A program made the translations under genes and the position numbers. From positions 3,472,001 through 3,536,000 of the forward strand of contig NZ_CP077094.1 of assembly GCF_014269025.2 (NCBI RefSeq): a DNA stretch of 64,000 nucleotides, written 5' to 3'. The notes below the pieces were generated by a model. The model searched no databases. It was not told where the DNA came from and saw nothing but the letters and a program-made list of their open reading frames with translations. This document shows positions 9,943-20,050 of the stretch, one piece after another. Every line of letters starts with the position of its first letter. The first letter of the stretch is position 1. This DNA is from Pseudomonas promysalinigenes (GTDB taxonomy: Bacteria > Pseudomonadota > Gammaproteobacteria > Pseudomonadales > Pseudomonadaceae).

Positions 9943-9992
9943 GCCAATAATCCGTCGTCCATCGGGGTTTCAAAGGAGGATGACGTGGCTTG

Positions 9993-10008
9993 AGCAAGTG
10001 TTATGCCA
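9993..10008 (-). promoter_or_regulatory. sigma54 promoter of fliL operon
   Basis: The minus strand reads TGGCATAACACTTGCT, with GG-N10-GC spacing. It lies in the 203-base fliK-fliL gap, which otherwise shows no gene. Confidence 0.8.
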
Positions 10009-10145
10009 GATCTATAACCAAGTGCTTTACGGTGATGGCGATTTCACCGATAAACCCGCTGACACTGAGCCAGCACATGCTTCAGGTGATGGCTAACCTG
10101 TGCGGGGGTTTACCCAAGAGGAAGCCTGAGCCGGCAATAGTCTGC

Positions 10146-11450
10146 TTAGGCGTAGTAGTCCACAGCGCTGTCACCAATGACCACCTGTTGCTCGACCGGC
10201 CGGCCCGTTTCACCAAGCTCGCCCTGCTCGCCCCCACCAACTTGGGCACGGCGTGCGGCCACCCCCGAAAGTTGCGAGGCATCTTGCTGCGCCTGCTGCT
10301 GTTGCTGGCGCGACTGATCGGCCACATTGACGTCTGGCTGCGCCAACCCCTGCTGGGCGAACAGCTCGCGCAAACGGTGCACCTGGCTATCCAAAGCATC
10401 TCGCACACCGGCATGGCCGCTGACGAAGGTGATCTGGGTGGATTGGTCAGTCGCAACGTTCACGCGGATATCCAGCCGACCCAACTCGGCGGGCTCCAAC
10501 TGGATGTCCGCCGACTTGAGGTTTTGGCTCGACAAGTACATTACCCGGTTGACCAAACCTTCAGCCCAGGCGCTCTGGTTCATTTGCAGTGGCTGATGCA
10601 ACGGATTGGCACTTGCCGGCAGCGCATTGGCAGCCTTGGCTGTCACGGCCTGGGTCAGATTGGCGAGGCGGTTGGCGAAGTCATCGACCCGAGTATCGCT
10701 ACTGGCGGTTTTGGTGTCTTTGAGCCCATCCTCGAGCAGGGCGCCAAAAGCCTTGTCGCCAGTTTCGGATTTACCGGCTTGCTCTTCGATGTTGTCGACC
10801 AAGGTCGCCAATGGATTGACGCCGGCCTGAGTCTCCTGACCCTGTGCTCTGGCTCCATCGCTAGCATGCGCCGATGAGGTGCCTTTGGCCTGTGCATTTT
10901 GTTCAAGGGCAAGGCGCAGCCCTGGCAGATTAGCCAGCGGGTCGGCATCCGGGTCAAAGGCCTCTGTTTCGGCTTGCTCCGGCAACGGCTCGGCGATGTC
11001 AGCCGCTGGCGCTTGGTTGGCGGCCTGCAACATGGGCGCTACGGTTTCGGCTTGAGCCTGCAGCAATTGTGCGCCAGGTTGGGCATCGGTTACCTGGCCC
11101 GCGACCAGATTGGCGTCGAGCGACCCTGAGTCATTGGCGGGCGCAGGATCAGCAGCGGCTTGGGCCGCATCGTCAGCCGGCAACTTATTGCCGTCATCGG
11201 CAATTGCTGGCTTGTCGGCAGCCTGCGGCTTGCCATCTCTTGCGAAGTCGGGCTTGTCCTTGGGGCCGGCCTGCACAGCCTTGTCTTTGCGCAAAGACAC
11301 AGGGTCGTGGCTTTGCCGGGCCATGACCTGATCGAACCCGCCACCTGGCTCACCCACCGGCTGCAGGGCTTTGTCTGCCCGAGGGGCACCAGCACCTGTA
11401 GGCTTGCTTGGGGTGTTGGTTTGCAGCAAAGGGTTGGGTGCGACAGGCAT
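10146..11450 (-). CDS. fliK: FliK, hook-length control protein
   Basis: FliK (434 residues) is the secreted ruler that measures hook length and triggers the FlhB switch. The N-terminal two thirds is low-complexity, rich in Ala/Gln/Asp as usual. The conserved C-terminal Flg_hook domain is seen in ELGRLDIRVNVATDQSTQIT followed by FVSGHAGVRDALDSQVHRLR. A glutamine-rich tail follows. It has its own sigma54 promoter upstream and is separated from fliL by another. Confidence 0.92.
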   Translation of the reverse strand: MPVAPNPLLQTNTPSKPTGAGAPRADKALQPVGEPGGGFDQVMARQSHDPVSLRKDKAVQAGPKDKPDFARDGKPQAADKPAIADDGNKLPADDAAQAAADPAPANDSGSLDANLVAGQVTDAQPGAQLLQAQAETVAPMLQAANQAPAADIAEPLPEQAETEAFDPDADPLANLPGLRLALEQNAQAKGTSSAHASDGARAQGQETQAGVNPLATLVDNIEEQAGKSETGDKAFGALLEDGLKDTKTASSDTRVDDFANRLANLTQAVTAKAANALPASANPLHQPLQMNQSAWAEGLVNRVMYLSSQNLKSADIQLEPAELGRLDIRVNVATDQSTQITFVSGHAGVRDALDSQVHRLRELFAQQGLAQPDVNVADQSRQQQQQAQQDASQLSGVAARRAQVGGGEQGELGETGRPVEQQVVIGDSAVDYYA

Positions 11451-11497
11451 GAAACGGTCTCCGCGCCAGAAACTGGACTATTGTCTGGCTACAGATA

Positions 11498-11513
11498 GGC
11501 AAAAGTCGCGCCA
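11498..11513 (-). promoter_or_regulatory. sigma54 promoter of fliK
   Basis: The minus strand reads TTGGCGCGACTTTTGCC around the site (GG-N10-GC). It sits directly after the hptB stop and about 50 bases before the fliK ATG. Confidence 0.72.
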
Positions 11514-11514
11514 A

Positions 11515-11868
11515 CTACAGTTGGCTGGCTGAAACCCGTTCACGCTCCGCGCGATAGAAGTGTTGCACTTCGAGGTATTCGAGATCGATCCGATTGATCA
11601 GGTCTTCGATACCATACAAAGGGCGCACCTTAACCCGCTCCTCCAGTTGTTGGCACAAGTCGGCCAGGCCCACCGCGCCCATGTTGCTACTGCTGCCTTT
11701 GAAGCTATGCGCAGCCATGCCCAGCTCGTCGGCACTCTTGGCCTCGTGCAGCTGGCTGAGACGCCGCTCGGAGTCTTCCAGAAAGGTTTCCAGCAACTGC
11801 AAGTAGCCATCTTCCATGACCTCTTGCAAATCGCTGAGTACTTTGTGGTCAATATGCATGTCAGTCAC
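11515..11868 (-). CDS. hptB: HptB, histidine phosphotransfer protein
   Basis: This is a single Hpt domain of 117 residues. The phosphorylatable histidine lies in AAHSFKGSSSNMGA (His54 counting from the GTG). In P. aeruginosa HptB relays phosphate from several hybrid sensors to HsbR and so controls biofilm and swarming. The GTG at 11866-11868 is favoured because AGGGAG lies 7 bases before it; the ATG three codons later is too far from that site. It follows hsbR by about 60 bases. Confidence 0.9.
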   Translation of the reverse strand: MTDMHIDHKVLSDLQEVMEDGYLQLLETFLEDSERRLSQLHEAKSADELGMAAHSFKGSSSNMGAVGLADLCQQLEERVKVRPLYGIEDLINRIDLEYLEVQHFYRAERERVSASQL

Positions 11869-11928
11869 TTGTTCACTCCCTGATCAAGCCAGATTATGCC
11901 TGAGCCGTGCGGCGGCTCTCCAGCCGTT

Positions 11929-13632
11929 TCACCACTCGAAATGGACGCAGGCACAGCGGCCACCGTCGCTCCATCTAGCGTTCCTGCCCAGGCGCTGCAC
12001 CAGTTTCAGCCCGCGTCCGCTCAGTTGCTGATCCGCTTCTGGGCGCGACAATTCACCGCACACATCAAACCCTGCACCACTGTCCCGCACCTCGATGGTC
12101 AGACGCCCACCTGCGCCTAGCGGTTCAACTTTAAGTTCGATGCGCACAAACCCGTGCGTCAGCTCGGCCAAGCGCCGGGCACGCTCTTGATAGTAGTCGG
12201 CGAAGCCTTGCACATCACGTTTCAACCTCGAGTCGAGCTCTAGCACACCGTGCTCCAGGGCATTGGAGTACAGCTCACTGAGCACGCTGTGCAAGGCACC
12301 GGTGCTGGGCCGTAGACCGTGAATCTCCTGCAACAACTGCACCAGGTAGGGTACCGGGTTGAACCGTTTGAGGCTCTCGCCGCGCAGTTCGAAGCCGAGC
12401 GACCAGTCCAGCGGACTGGAACGGCCACTGTCGGAGTACAAGGTCGGCGCTGGCACTCGGTCTTGCGCCGTGAACATGGCAATGTCGCACAGGCTGATGT
12501 CATCCCGGGGGCGCCCGCCGAACTGCTCCAGCGCCTGCATCACCTCGTTGAACAGCTGGGCCGGAACGCGGTTGGCAGCCAGCACATCACGCAGGCGCTC
12601 GACGCCGAAAAGCCGGTCGTGCTCATCGGCGGTATCGACCACACCGTCGGAGAGCAGCAATAGCCGCTCCCCTGCAGCAAGCGGTAGCACTTCGGTGCTA
12701 TCGTCAAAGCGCTCAGGCGGCAAAATGCCCAGCGGCAAGTGCCGCGAGGCCATCGCCCCAAGCAACGCGCCATCGGCCGACAGCCGGTAACCATCGGGCA
12801 TGCCGCCATTCCATACCTCGACCGCGCCGCGCTGCACGCTCATCCTGAGCAACAGCGCACAGCAGAACATGTCGACCGGCAAAATGCGCTTGAGCTTGGC
12901 ATTCATCTCCCGCAGCATCTGCGCCAGGCCGTAGCCCTTGGCGGTCATGCCGTAGAACACTTCAGCCAGTGGCATTGCCCCGACAGCGGCGGGTAACCCA
13001 TGGCCGGTGAAATCGCCGAGCAGCACGTGCATGTCACCGGCTGGGGTGAACGCGGCCAGCAGCAGGTCACCATTGAACAAAGCATAGGGCGACTGTAGGT
13101 AACGGATGTTCGGCGCGGTGATGCAGCCGGAGTGTGCGACCTTGTCGAAAACTGCCTTGGCCACCCGCTGCTCGTTGAGCAGGTGATGATGGTGGCGAGC
13201 GATCTGGTCGCGCTGCTCCAGAACTGTGGCCTGCAGGCGGCGCAGGCGGTCCATCGCGCGGATCTTGGCGCCCAGAATCACTGCGCTGTAGGGCTTGGCC
13301 ATGAAGTCGTCACCGCCGGCCTCCAGGCATCGCACCAGGGCGTCCTCCTCGCTGAGGGAGGTCAGGAAGATGATCGGCACCAACGCTTCGCCCGCCAGTG
13401 CCTTGATCTGCCGCGCGGCCTCAAAACCGTCCATCACCGGCATGAGGGCATCGAGCAGCACCAGCTGCGGGCGCTGCTGGGCAAACAGCGCGACGGCTTG
13501 TTCACCATTTTCCGCGGTGAATACCTGGTGGCCCTGGCGACGGACAATCTGTGCCAGTAGCAGACGATCGACTGCTCCATCCTCTGCCACCAGCACGGTC
13601 AACGCCTGTTCGGCCGGCATCTGGGCACTCAA
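11929..13632 (-). CDS. hsbR: HsbR, response regulator with PP2C phosphatase and kinase domains
   Basis: HsbR controls the phosphorylation of HsbA. Three parts are visible. The receiver has Asp61 in LLDALMPVMDG. The SpoIIE/PP2C domain (about residues 170-395) contains LLGDFTGHGLPAAVG, LLSDGVVDT and DDISLCDI. The C-terminal HATPase_c domain (about 430-567) contains ELYSNALEHG, DSGAGF and GRGLKLV. The open frame begins with TTG at 13630-13632, overlapping the hsbA stop as TTGA. An ATG four codons later (13618-13620) is the alternative and would give 563 residues. Family role is known from P. aeruginosa. Confidence 0.9.
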   Translation of the reverse strand: MSAQMPAEQALTVLVAEDGAVDRLLLAQIVRRQGHQVFTAENGEQAVALFAQQRPQLVLLDALMPVMDGFEAARQIKALAGEALVPIIFLTSLSEEDALVRCLEAGGDDFMAKPYSAVILGAKIRAMDRLRRLQATVLEQRDQIARHHHHLLNEQRVAKAVFDKVAHSGCITAPNIRYLQSPYALFNGDLLLAAFTPAGDMHVLLGDFTGHGLPAAVGAMPLAEVFYGMTAKGYGLAQMLREMNAKLKRILPVDMFCCALLLRMSVQRGAVEVWNGGMPDGYRLSADGALLGAMASRHLPLGILPPERFDDSTEVLPLAAGERLLLLSDGVVDTADEHDRLFGVERLRDVLAANRVPAQLFNEVMQALEQFGGRPRDDISLCDIAMFTAQDRVPAPTLYSDSGRSSPLDWSLGFELRGESLKRFNPVPYLVQLLQEIHGLRPSTGALHSVLSELYSNALEHGVLELDSRLKRDVQGFADYYQERARRLAELTHGFVRIELKVEPLGAGGRLTIEVRDSGAGFDVCGELSRPEADQQLSGRGLKLVQRLGRNARWSDGGRCACVHFEW

Positions 13633-13934
13633 CTGATATCGAACAATTTTTCGAAATTGGAGATGGCCAGGATCTTGCGAACATCGGAACTGGCATGTAC
13701 CACACGCACGTCCGAATCGTCACCGCCGGCGTGGTCGCGCAGCAACAGCAGCATGCCCAGCGCAGAGCTGTCCAAGTAGGTAGCATCCTTGAGGTCTACC
13801 ACCACAGAGTCGGGCTTTTGCGGTTGACGTTCGTAGGCATCACGAAATTCTTGATGCTTGCCGAAGTCGAAACGGCCCTTGACCTTGATCGTGAGTTTTT
13901 TGCCGTCCTGCGAAAAATCAGTCTCGACTGCCAT
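13629..13934 (-). CDS. hsbA: HsbA, STAS anti-anti-sigma factor
   Basis: HsbA is a 101-residue STAS protein. The phospho-acceptor serine is visible in LDSSALGMLLLL (Ser56 counting from Met1). In P. aeruginosa, phosphorylation state decides whether HsbA binds FlgM (favouring FliA and motility) or the diguanylate cyclase HsbD. FlgM is encoded at 59190-59504 in this window. The gene precedes hsbR with a 4-base overlap, so the two are translationally coupled. Confidence 0.9.
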   Translation of the reverse strand: MAVETDFSQDGKKLTIKVKGRFDFGKHQEFRDAYERQPQKPDSVVVDLKDATYLDSSALGMLLLLRDHAGGDDSDVRVVHASSDVRKILAISNFEKLFDIS

Positions 13935-14023
13935 GCTAGCGATTCCTTCGATGATGGCGAATGCAACTCTTCAAGGTTTAGCAGGCCAACGCAGGGGTAG
14001 CAAGCTAGCCTGCAGCGGCTTGT

Positions 14024-14039
14024 TCGCGGGTCCACCCGC
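14024..14039. repeat. Short REP-like palindrome
   Basis: TCGCGGGTCCACCCGC resembles the core of the putida-group REP sequence. It lies in the 193-base gap between fliJ and hsbA, where I see no clear promoter for hsbA. Confidence 0.4.
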
Positions 14040-14127
14040 CTCACTCGGATGTGAGCTCAAACCTGTGGTAGAGGTTTAAGCCGCGAGGAGGACGGCACTT
14101 CGCTAATAGCGCTACGCGCGGCCCAGG

Positions 14128-14580
14128 CTACAAATGACCTTGCCTGGGCAACCGCTGCGACAACTCATCCAGCAACCGCTGCTCGCGCTTGTCTTCGGCG
14201 CGGCGAGCCTCGTCCATGTAGCGCTGCACCAGCTTGCGCAGGCCCTCGACCCGAGCGTAGGCCTGCTGCCAGGTGCCTCGGGCGTTTTTGAGGTTGTTTT
14301 CGTGCCAGATCAGGCTCTGGCGCTGCTGGGTCATGGCAGTTTCCAGCTGGGCCAGAAAGCGCTGGTAGTTGAGCAGCCAGCTACCGTTCACACCCTGCCC
14401 GCCGCGGTCGATCCACTGCGCTTGATAGCCTTCGCGGAACGACTCCAGCTCAGCCAGTTTGGCCTGGGCCTGTACCACCTGCTGCTGGAAGTGCCCCACG
14501 CGCTGAGCAGCTTTGCGTTCGGCCTCTTCGGCCATGTCGACCACAGGGGCCAGGCGGGCAGCGCGTCCGGGCAGGCTCAT
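14128..14580 (-). CDS. fliJ: FliJ, export ATPase stalk protein
   Basis: FliJ (150 residues) is the coiled-coil stalk in the FliI ring and is related to the gamma subunit of F-type ATPases. The protein is almost wholly helical and charged, with heptad-like patterns over its length. It starts 6 bases after the fliI stop. Length is normal, and identification rests on composition plus position. Confidence 0.92.
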   Translation of the reverse strand: MSLPGRAARLAPVVDMAEEAERKAAQRVGHFQQQVVQAQAKLAELESFREGYQAQWIDRGGQGVNGSWLLNYQRFLAQLETAMTQQRQSLIWHENNLKNARGTWQQAYARVEGLRKLVQRYMDEARRAEDKREQRLLDELSQRLPRQGHL

Positions 14581-14586
14581 GGCTCA

Positions 14587-15945
14587 TCAGCCCTTGGCCG
14601 GAGGCGTGAAGATCGCCGCCAGCTCGCTGCGGCTTTGCTGCATGCCGACATTTTCATCCAGCCCCTGGCGCAGGAAGTCGACCAGCCGAGGCTGCAAAGC
14701 AATTGCCAGGTCGGTTTCCGGATCGCCACCGGCGACGTAGGCACCCACGCTGATCAGGTCGCGGCTTTGCGATAGCCGTGACCACAGCTGCTTGAACTTC
14801 TGCGCCTGGCGCAGGTGGTCGGCATCCACCACCTGGGGCATGACCCGGCTGATCGAGGCTTCGATGTCGATTGCCGGATAATGGCCTTCCTCGGCCAGCC
14901 GCCGGGACAACACAAAGTGACCGTCGAGCACACCCCGAGCCGAGTCGGCAATAGGGTCCTGCTGGTCATCCCCTTCGGAAAGCACGGTGTAGAACGCGGT
15001 GATCGACCCGCCACCGGGCTCACCATTACCGGCGCGCTCCACCAGTTTGGGCAGTTTGGCGAACACCGATGGAGGGTAGCCACGGGTAGCCGGGGGCTCG
15101 CCGATAGCCAACGCGATTTCGCGCTGAGCTTGGGCGAAACGGGTCAATGAGTCCATCAGCAGCAAGACGTTCTTGCCTTTATCACGGAAATATTCGGCAA
15201 TCCGGGTGCAGTACATGGCTGCACGCAGACGCATCAGCGGTGCGTCGTCAGCGGGCGAGGCGACTACCACCGACCGCTTGAGCCCTTCCTCGCCGAGGAT
15301 GTGCTCGATGAACTCTTTGACTTCCCGGCCCCTCTCGCCGATCAGCCCGACCACGATGATGTCCGCCTCGGTGAAGCGAGTCATCATGCCCAGCAACACT
15401 GATTTGCCCACACCGGTACCGGCGAACAGGCCCAGGCGCTGGCCACGGCCGACGGTCAGCAGGCCATTGATACTGCGAATGCCCACATCCAGCGGCTGAC
15501 TGATTGGGTCACGATTAAGCGGGTTGATGATCGGCCCATCCATCGGCACCCAGTCTTCTGCGCGCATGCCACCCTTGCCATCGAGGGCGCGCCCGGCGCC
15601 GTCGAGCACGCGGCCAAGCATGCTCATGCCCATGGGCAAACGACCACTGTCGTCCAGTGGTACCACCCGCGCCCCTGGCGCGATGCCGGCAATGCTGCCC
15701 ACCGGCATGAGGAATACCTTGTTGCCAGCAAAGCCCATCACCTCGGCCTCGACCTGCACCGGGTGGTAGCTGTCGTCGTTGATGACCAGGCAGCGCCCAC
15801 CTACCGCCGCACGCAGGCCTTCGGCTTCAAGGGTCAGGCCGACCATGCGCAGCAGGCGGCCTTCGACCACCGCCTGCACCGGCAGCGTGATCGCGTCGGC
15901 GTAGCCGCCCAGGCGCTTGGCGAAGCTGGTGCGGTCAAGGCGCAT
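14587..15945 (-). CDS. fliI: FliI, flagellum-specific export ATPase
   Basis: FliI powers export. The start chosen is the ATG at 15943-15945 ([20 protein letters not shown]), giving 452 residues. A TTG six codons upstream also opens the frame but lacks support. The Walker A AGTGVGKS lies at residues 175-182, and [20 protein letters not shown] gives Walker B and the family signature. The start overlaps the fliH stop by 11 bases. Confidence 0.96.
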   Translation of the reverse strand: MRLDRTSFAKRLGGYADAITLPVQAVVEGRLLRMVGLTLEAEGLRAAVGGRCLVINDDSYHPVQVEAEVMGFAGNKVFLMPVGSIAGIAPGARVVPLDDSGRLPMGMSMLGRVLDGAGRALDGKGGMRAEDWVPMDGPIINPLNRDPISQPLDVGIRSINGLLTVGRGQRLGLFAGTGVGKSVLLGMMTRFTEADIIVVGLIGERGREVKEFIEHILGEEGLKRSVVVASPADDAPLMRLRAAMYCTRIAEYFRDKGKNVLLLMDSLTRFAQAQREIALAIGEPPATRGYPPSVFAKLPKLVERAGNGEPGGGSITAFYTVLSEGDDQQDPIADSARGVLDGHFVLSRRLAEEGHYPAIDIEASISRVMPQVVDADHLRQAQKFKQLWSRLSQSRDLISVGAYVAGGDPETDLAIALQPRLVDFLRQGLDENVGMQQSRSELAAIFTPPAKG

Positions 15946-16693
15946 CGTTGCTGTCCAACTCAACCGAAAGGTCCGCAGCCGCCGGGTGCAGCGCCTGATC
16001 GTGCAACTGATCGAACAGCTGCGCTACAGCTTTGTCGATACGTGTTTCCATGGTCGCATCGATGCGGCTGTGCAGCGTTTCGATCCGGCAACCGCCGGGC
16101 AACAAGGCTTCGTCCTCAAGCAGCTTCCAGCGCTCCTCATGACGCTCGCGCAGGGCCAGCGCTTGCTCGAAATCCTGTGGGTTGAGGTGAATGCGAATAT
16201 TGTCGGCGCCCATCGGCAGCAGCTTCAGCGCTTCACGCAGCACACGGGTGATTTGGCTTGAGTCGCTGCGCAGTTCGCGGCCGATGACCTGGCGCGCCAT
16301 GTGCGCGACCAGGTGTACCAGGCTGCGTTCGATCTGCGTGTCCTGTTCGGCGATCGGCTCCATCAGGTGCTGCATCAACTGCTCCAGGCTCGCCAGCTTG
16401 GCGCTGAGCGCTTCTTCGGCTTCCTGGCGCACTTTCAGTTGGGTGCTGTGAAAGCCCTCGCGCTCCCCGGTGGCGAAGCCCTCGTTGTAGGCTTCCTGGC
16501 GGATTGCTTCGAGCTCTTCCAGGGTCAGTGGCTGAACTTCCTCCAGCGGCACTTCCTCGACTTCTTCCTCGAGCACTTGCGGCTCAGGTTCAGGCTCAGG
16601 CTGCGGGTCGAAGCTGGGCAGCGCCCAGACGTCCACGCCCTCTAGGTCGCGGGCGCGGATCAGATCGCTAGGGTGGGATTCTTTGCTGGGCAT
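15935..16693 (-). CDS. fliH: FliH, negative regulator of FliI
   Basis: FliH (252 residues) dimerises, binds FliI and links it to the C-ring. An acidic, Pro/Glu-rich N-terminal part (about residues 25-60) is followed by a long helical region and the C-terminal V-ATPase E-like domain. It overlaps fliI. Upstream, a 161-base gap to fliG contains a REP-like repeat and no obvious promoter. Confidence 0.93.
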   Translation of the reverse strand: MPSKESHPSDLIRARDLEGVDVWALPSFDPQPEPEPEPQVLEEEVEEVPLEEVQPLTLEELEAIRQEAYNEGFATGEREGFHSTQLKVRQEAEEALSAKLASLEQLMQHLMEPIAEQDTQIERSLVHLVAHMARQVIGRELRSDSSQITRVLREALKLLPMGADNIRIHLNPQDFEQALALRERHEERWKLLEDEALLPGGCRIETLHSRIDATMETRIDKAVAQLFDQLHDQALHPAAADLSVELDSNDAP

Positions 16694-16801
16694 GCTGTGT
16701 TGTTCTCAAAACCCTGTTCAGCCGAGGCCAACGCTTGTCAGCGCGGATGTATCAGCCAATGCGTCGGCAGCGACAATCGCGATATCCCGCACCGAGGCTT
16801 A

Positions 16802-16823
16802 GGCGGGTGAACCCGCTCCCACA
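16802..16823. repeat. Putida-type REP sequence
   Basis: GGCGGGTGAACCCGCTCCCA matches the consensus core of the P. putida REP element (palindromic GCGGGT...ACCCGC followed by TCCCACA). It lies in the fliG-fliH gap and may act on mRNA stability. Confidence 0.55.
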
Positions 16824-16854
16824 ACGGGCAGCCAGTGGGGAGCAAGCGGTGGCC

Positions 16855-17874
16855 TTAAATCATTTCCTCGGCACCTTTGCCACCGAGCACGATCTCGCCG
16901 GCCTCGGCCATGCGACGGGCGATGGTGAGGATTTCCTTCTGCGCCGTCTCCACATCACTGACCCGCACCGGGCCCTTGGCTTCGAGGTCGTCGCGCAGAA
17001 GCTCCGAGGCACGCTTGGACATGTTCTTGAAGATCTTGTCCTTGACCCGCTCGTCCGCGCCTTTGAGCGACACCACCAGCACGTCGGACGATACTTCACG
17101 CAGCAGCGCCTGGATACCACGGTCGTCTACGTCGGCCAGGTTGTTGAAGACGAACATCAAGTCTTCGATCTGCTCCGACAGGTCATTGTCGATCTCGCGG
17201 ATCGAATCCATCAGCGCGCCTTCCACGGAGCTGTCGAGGAAGTTCATGATATCGGCGGCACGCTTGATACCACCCAAGGTGGTGCGCGCGGCATTGGAGT
17301 TGCCCGAGAACTGCTTCTCGAGGATCTGGTTCAGCTCCTTCAGGGCCGCAGGCTGCACGGTATTGAGCGAAGAGACACGCAGGATGATGTCCAGGCGCAC
17401 TTTGTGGTCGAAGTTGCTCAGCACTTCACCGGCCTGGTCGGGGTCCAGGTATGCGACCACGATGGCCTGAATCTGCGGGTGCTCGTAGCGGATCACGTCG
17501 GCCACGGCCCGCGGCTCCATCCACTTGAGGCTGTCCAGGCCACTGGTATTGCCACCAAGCAGGATGCGATCGATCAGGCCGTTGGCCTTGTCCTCGCCAA
17601 GCGCCTGATTGAGCATCTTGCGGATATAGCCATCGGAGCCCACGCCCAGGCTGGTCTGGTCGCCGACGATTTCGACGAACTCGCTCATCACCTGCTCGAC
17701 CTGCTCTCGGTGCACATTGCCCATTTGCGCCATGGCCACACCGACCCGTTGCACTTCTTTGGGACCCATGTGCCGCAGCACTTGCGCAGCATCGGTTTCA
17801 CCGAGCGACAGCAGCAGGATCGCGGCTTTGTCGACACGGCTCAGCTTGGCGGTAATGGCTCGATTGTCACTCAT
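16855..17874 (-). CDS. fliG: FliG, flagellar motor switch protein
   Basis: FliG (339 residues) is the torque-generating rotor protein. The N-terminal domain has VDKAAILLLSLGETDAAQVL, the middle armadillo part has the RYEHPQ motif, and the charged C-terminal torque helix is present (DDRGIQALLREVSSDVLVV...GADERVKDKIFKNMSKRA). The start overlaps the fliF stop by 8 bases. Confidence 0.97.
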   Translation of the reverse strand: MSDNRAITAKLSRVDKAAILLLSLGETDAAQVLRHMGPKEVQRVGVAMAQMGNVHREQVEQVMSEFVEIVGDQTSLGVGSDGYIRKMLNQALGEDKANGLIDRILLGGNTSGLDSLKWMEPRAVADVIRYEHPQIQAIVVAYLDPDQAGEVLSNFDHKVRLDIILRVSSLNTVQPAALKELNQILEKQFSGNSNAARTTLGGIKRAADIMNFLDSSVEGALMDSIREIDNDLSEQIEDLMFVFNNLADVDDRGIQALLREVSSDVLVVSLKGADERVKDKIFKNMSKRASELLRDDLEAKGPVRVSDVETAQKEILTIARRMAEAGEIVLGGKGAEEMI

Positions 17875-19642
17875 CGGCGTTGATCCACTCTTTCACGACC
17901 TGGGCCACGCGGCCTGGGTCTTCGGCCACCAGGCCTTTGATTGCGTTGAGCTGTGCTTCGTAGCCCTCGCTGGGGCTCGGCAACAGAATGCTTGACGGGC
18001 CACCGAGGCTGACACGGTCGTTGGCCAACTCGCCATCCAGACCGATCATCCCGCCCAGTTCCATGTCGTTGTCCGCAGCAGCTTGCTTGCCGCCACCTGT
18101 GATGTTGTTGAGCACCGGACGCAGCACGCCGAACACCAGCACCAGGATGAACAGCACGCCGAGCACTTGCTTGACGATGTCCCAGAACCACGGCTGCTGA
18201 TAGAACGCGATATCGGCGATCTCTTCACCACGGTCGGCGGCGAAGGGCACGTTCATTACCGTCACGCTGTCACCACGGCTGGCGTCGAAGCCTACCGCGT
18301 CCTGCACCAGGCGGGTGAAGCGCGCCAAGTCTTCGGCACCCCATGGGGCGCGGGTGGTTTGCCCATTGGCATCGACTTTGACCTGGTCATCGACCACCAC
18401 TGCCACCGACAGCCGAGTCAGGCGACCCTGCTGTTGGCGGGTGTGGCTGATCGAGCGATCGAGTTCGAAGTTCTTGGTGGTCTGCTCGCGCTTGTCGGAA
18501 GGATACGGCGCCAGCATTGGCTGCCCGGTGGCCGGGTCCATGATCTGCTGACCGTTGGCATCGACCAGCGGCTGACCAGGCTGGATGGCTCCGGCCGCAC
18601 CTGCCGCAGCGCCGGTGGTCTGCGGCGCGGAAGCAGGGCCTGGCGGCTGATTGCTCAGCGCACCTGGTACACCCTGCGGGCCCTGACTGCTGGCGCGCTG
18701 CTCGTTGACCGCCTGCTCGCTGCGCAGCGCCGGCTGGTCGGGGTTGAACTGCTCGGAGGTGGACTCGACCGCGCTGAAGTCCAGGTCGGCCGACACCTCG
18801 GCCTTGTAGCGGTCATTGCCCAGCACCGGTTGCAGGATGTTGTGCACACGCTGGGTCAGCATACCTTCCATGCGGCGGCTGTAATCGTATTGCTTGCCAG
18901 CCATGGTCAAGGCTGTGTCCTGCAACTGCTCGGACAACAGGTTGCCACGCTGGTCAACCACCGTGACTTGCGATTTGTCCAACTCAGGCACGCTGGTGGC
19001 GACCAGGTTGACGATGGCCATGACCTGGCCTGCTTCCAGCGAACGGCCAGGGTAGAGCTCTACCAGCACAGAAGCGCTGGGCTTGCGCTCGTCGCGCACG
19101 AACACCGAACTCTTTGGGATGGCCAGGTGCACGCGCGCGGCCTTCACATTGTTCAGGCTCGAAACGGTACGCGCCAACTCGCCTTCCAAGCTGCGGCGAT
19201 AGCGGGTGGCCTCCATGAATTGGCTGGTGCCCAGGCCTTGTTCTTTGTCGAGCAACTCGAAGCCGACATTGCCATCGCTCGGCGCCACGCCTGCCGCTGC
19301 CAGCTTCAGGCGCGCACGGGAGAGGTCGTCGGCCTTGACCAGCAACGCACCGGAGTTGGGCTCGACACGGTAGGGAATATCTGCAGAGGCCAGGGTATCC
19401 ATGACCTGTTTGGTATCCATGCCGGCCAGGCTGCCATACAACGGCCGGTAGTCAGGCTGCTGCGACCAGAGCACCACGGCAAAGCCGATCGCCACGCTCG
19501 CCGCCAAGCCGACCAGCAGGCCGACCTGACGCAGCATGGGCATCTGCGAGATGTTTTCCAGAAACGCCATGTTCAACAGTGGCGGTTTGGAACCTGACGC
19601 GCCGCTCTTGGCAGGTGCGTTATCGACGACTGCATCAGCCAT
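17867..19642 (-). CDS. fliF: FliF, MS-ring protein
   Basis: FliF (591 residues) builds the MS-ring. It has two transmembrane segments, near residues 38-60 and 485-505, flanking a large periplasmic region with a YscJ/FliF core (YRVEPNSGALLVKADDLSRA) and a Gly/Pro/Ala-rich loop around residues 310-380. The C-terminal tail (VVKEWINADE) is the FliG-binding end. The second gene of the fliE-fliF-fliG-fliH-fliI-fliJ operon. Confidence 0.97.
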   Translation of the reverse strand: MADAVVDNAPAKSGASGSKPPLLNMAFLENISQMPMLRQVGLLVGLAASVAIGFAVVLWSQQPDYRPLYGSLAGMDTKQVMDTLASADIPYRVEPNSGALLVKADDLSRARLKLAAAGVAPSDGNVGFELLDKEQGLGTSQFMEATRYRRSLEGELARTVSSLNNVKAARVHLAIPKSSVFVRDERKPSASVLVELYPGRSLEAGQVMAIVNLVATSVPELDKSQVTVVDQRGNLLSEQLQDTALTMAGKQYDYSRRMEGMLTQRVHNILQPVLGNDRYKAEVSADLDFSAVESTSEQFNPDQPALRSEQAVNEQRASSQGPQGVPGALSNQPPGPASAPQTTGAAAGAAGAIQPGQPLVDANGQQIMDPATGQPMLAPYPSDKREQTTKNFELDRSISHTRQQQGRLTRLSVAVVVDDQVKVDANGQTTRAPWGAEDLARFTRLVQDAVGFDASRGDSVTVMNVPFAADRGEEIADIAFYQQPWFWDIVKQVLGVLFILVLVFGVLRPVLNNITGGGKQAAADNDMELGGMIGLDGELANDRVSLGGPSSILLPSPSEGYEAQLNAIKGLVAEDPGRVAQVVKEWINADE

Positions 19643-19657
19643 GACTTACTTCCGCCC

Positions 19658-19990
19658 TCAAACCGGCATCTGCATGATGTCTTGGTACGCCTGAACCAGC
19701 TTGTTGCGCACCTGGGTCAAGGCCTGCATGGACACGCTGGCCTTCTGCGAGGCGATCATCACGTCAGTGAGGTCCACACCGCTCTTGCCGATTTCAAAGG
19801 CGTTGGCCAGCTGGTTCGATGCCTGCTGGGTCTGATTGACCTTGCCGATGGCCTGGCCGAGCATATCGGCAAAGGTGCTCTGGCCAGGCGCCAGCTCGGC
19901 GGCGGCGGTGGCTTTAGGCAGCGACATGGCATCGGCCTGCATGGCCCGCATGTCCAGCATCAGACGGTTGAATTCAACACCTTGGCTCAT
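19658..19990 (-). CDS. fliE: FliE, MS-ring/rod adapter
   Basis: FliE (110 residues) joins the MS-ring to the rod. The C-terminal helix [20 protein letters not shown] is the conserved family segment. It heads the operon running through fliJ, with a near-consensus sigma54 promoter about 60 bases upstream. Confidence 0.95.
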   Translation of the reverse strand: MSQGVEFNRLMLDMRAMQADAMSLPKATAAAELAPGQSTFADMLGQAIGKVNQTQQASNQLANAFEIGKSGVDLTDVMIASQKASVSMQALTQVRNKLVQAYQDIMQMPV

Positions 19991-20050
19991 GAACTTCTCT
20001 CTCCGGCGGCCGCATTTTTTTGACAGTCATGCGGCGGATAGCCCTGAACT

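Noticed and set aside
18083..19597. Plus-strand open frame of 504 codons
   Set aside because: Antisense to fliF; composition is that of a shadow frame.
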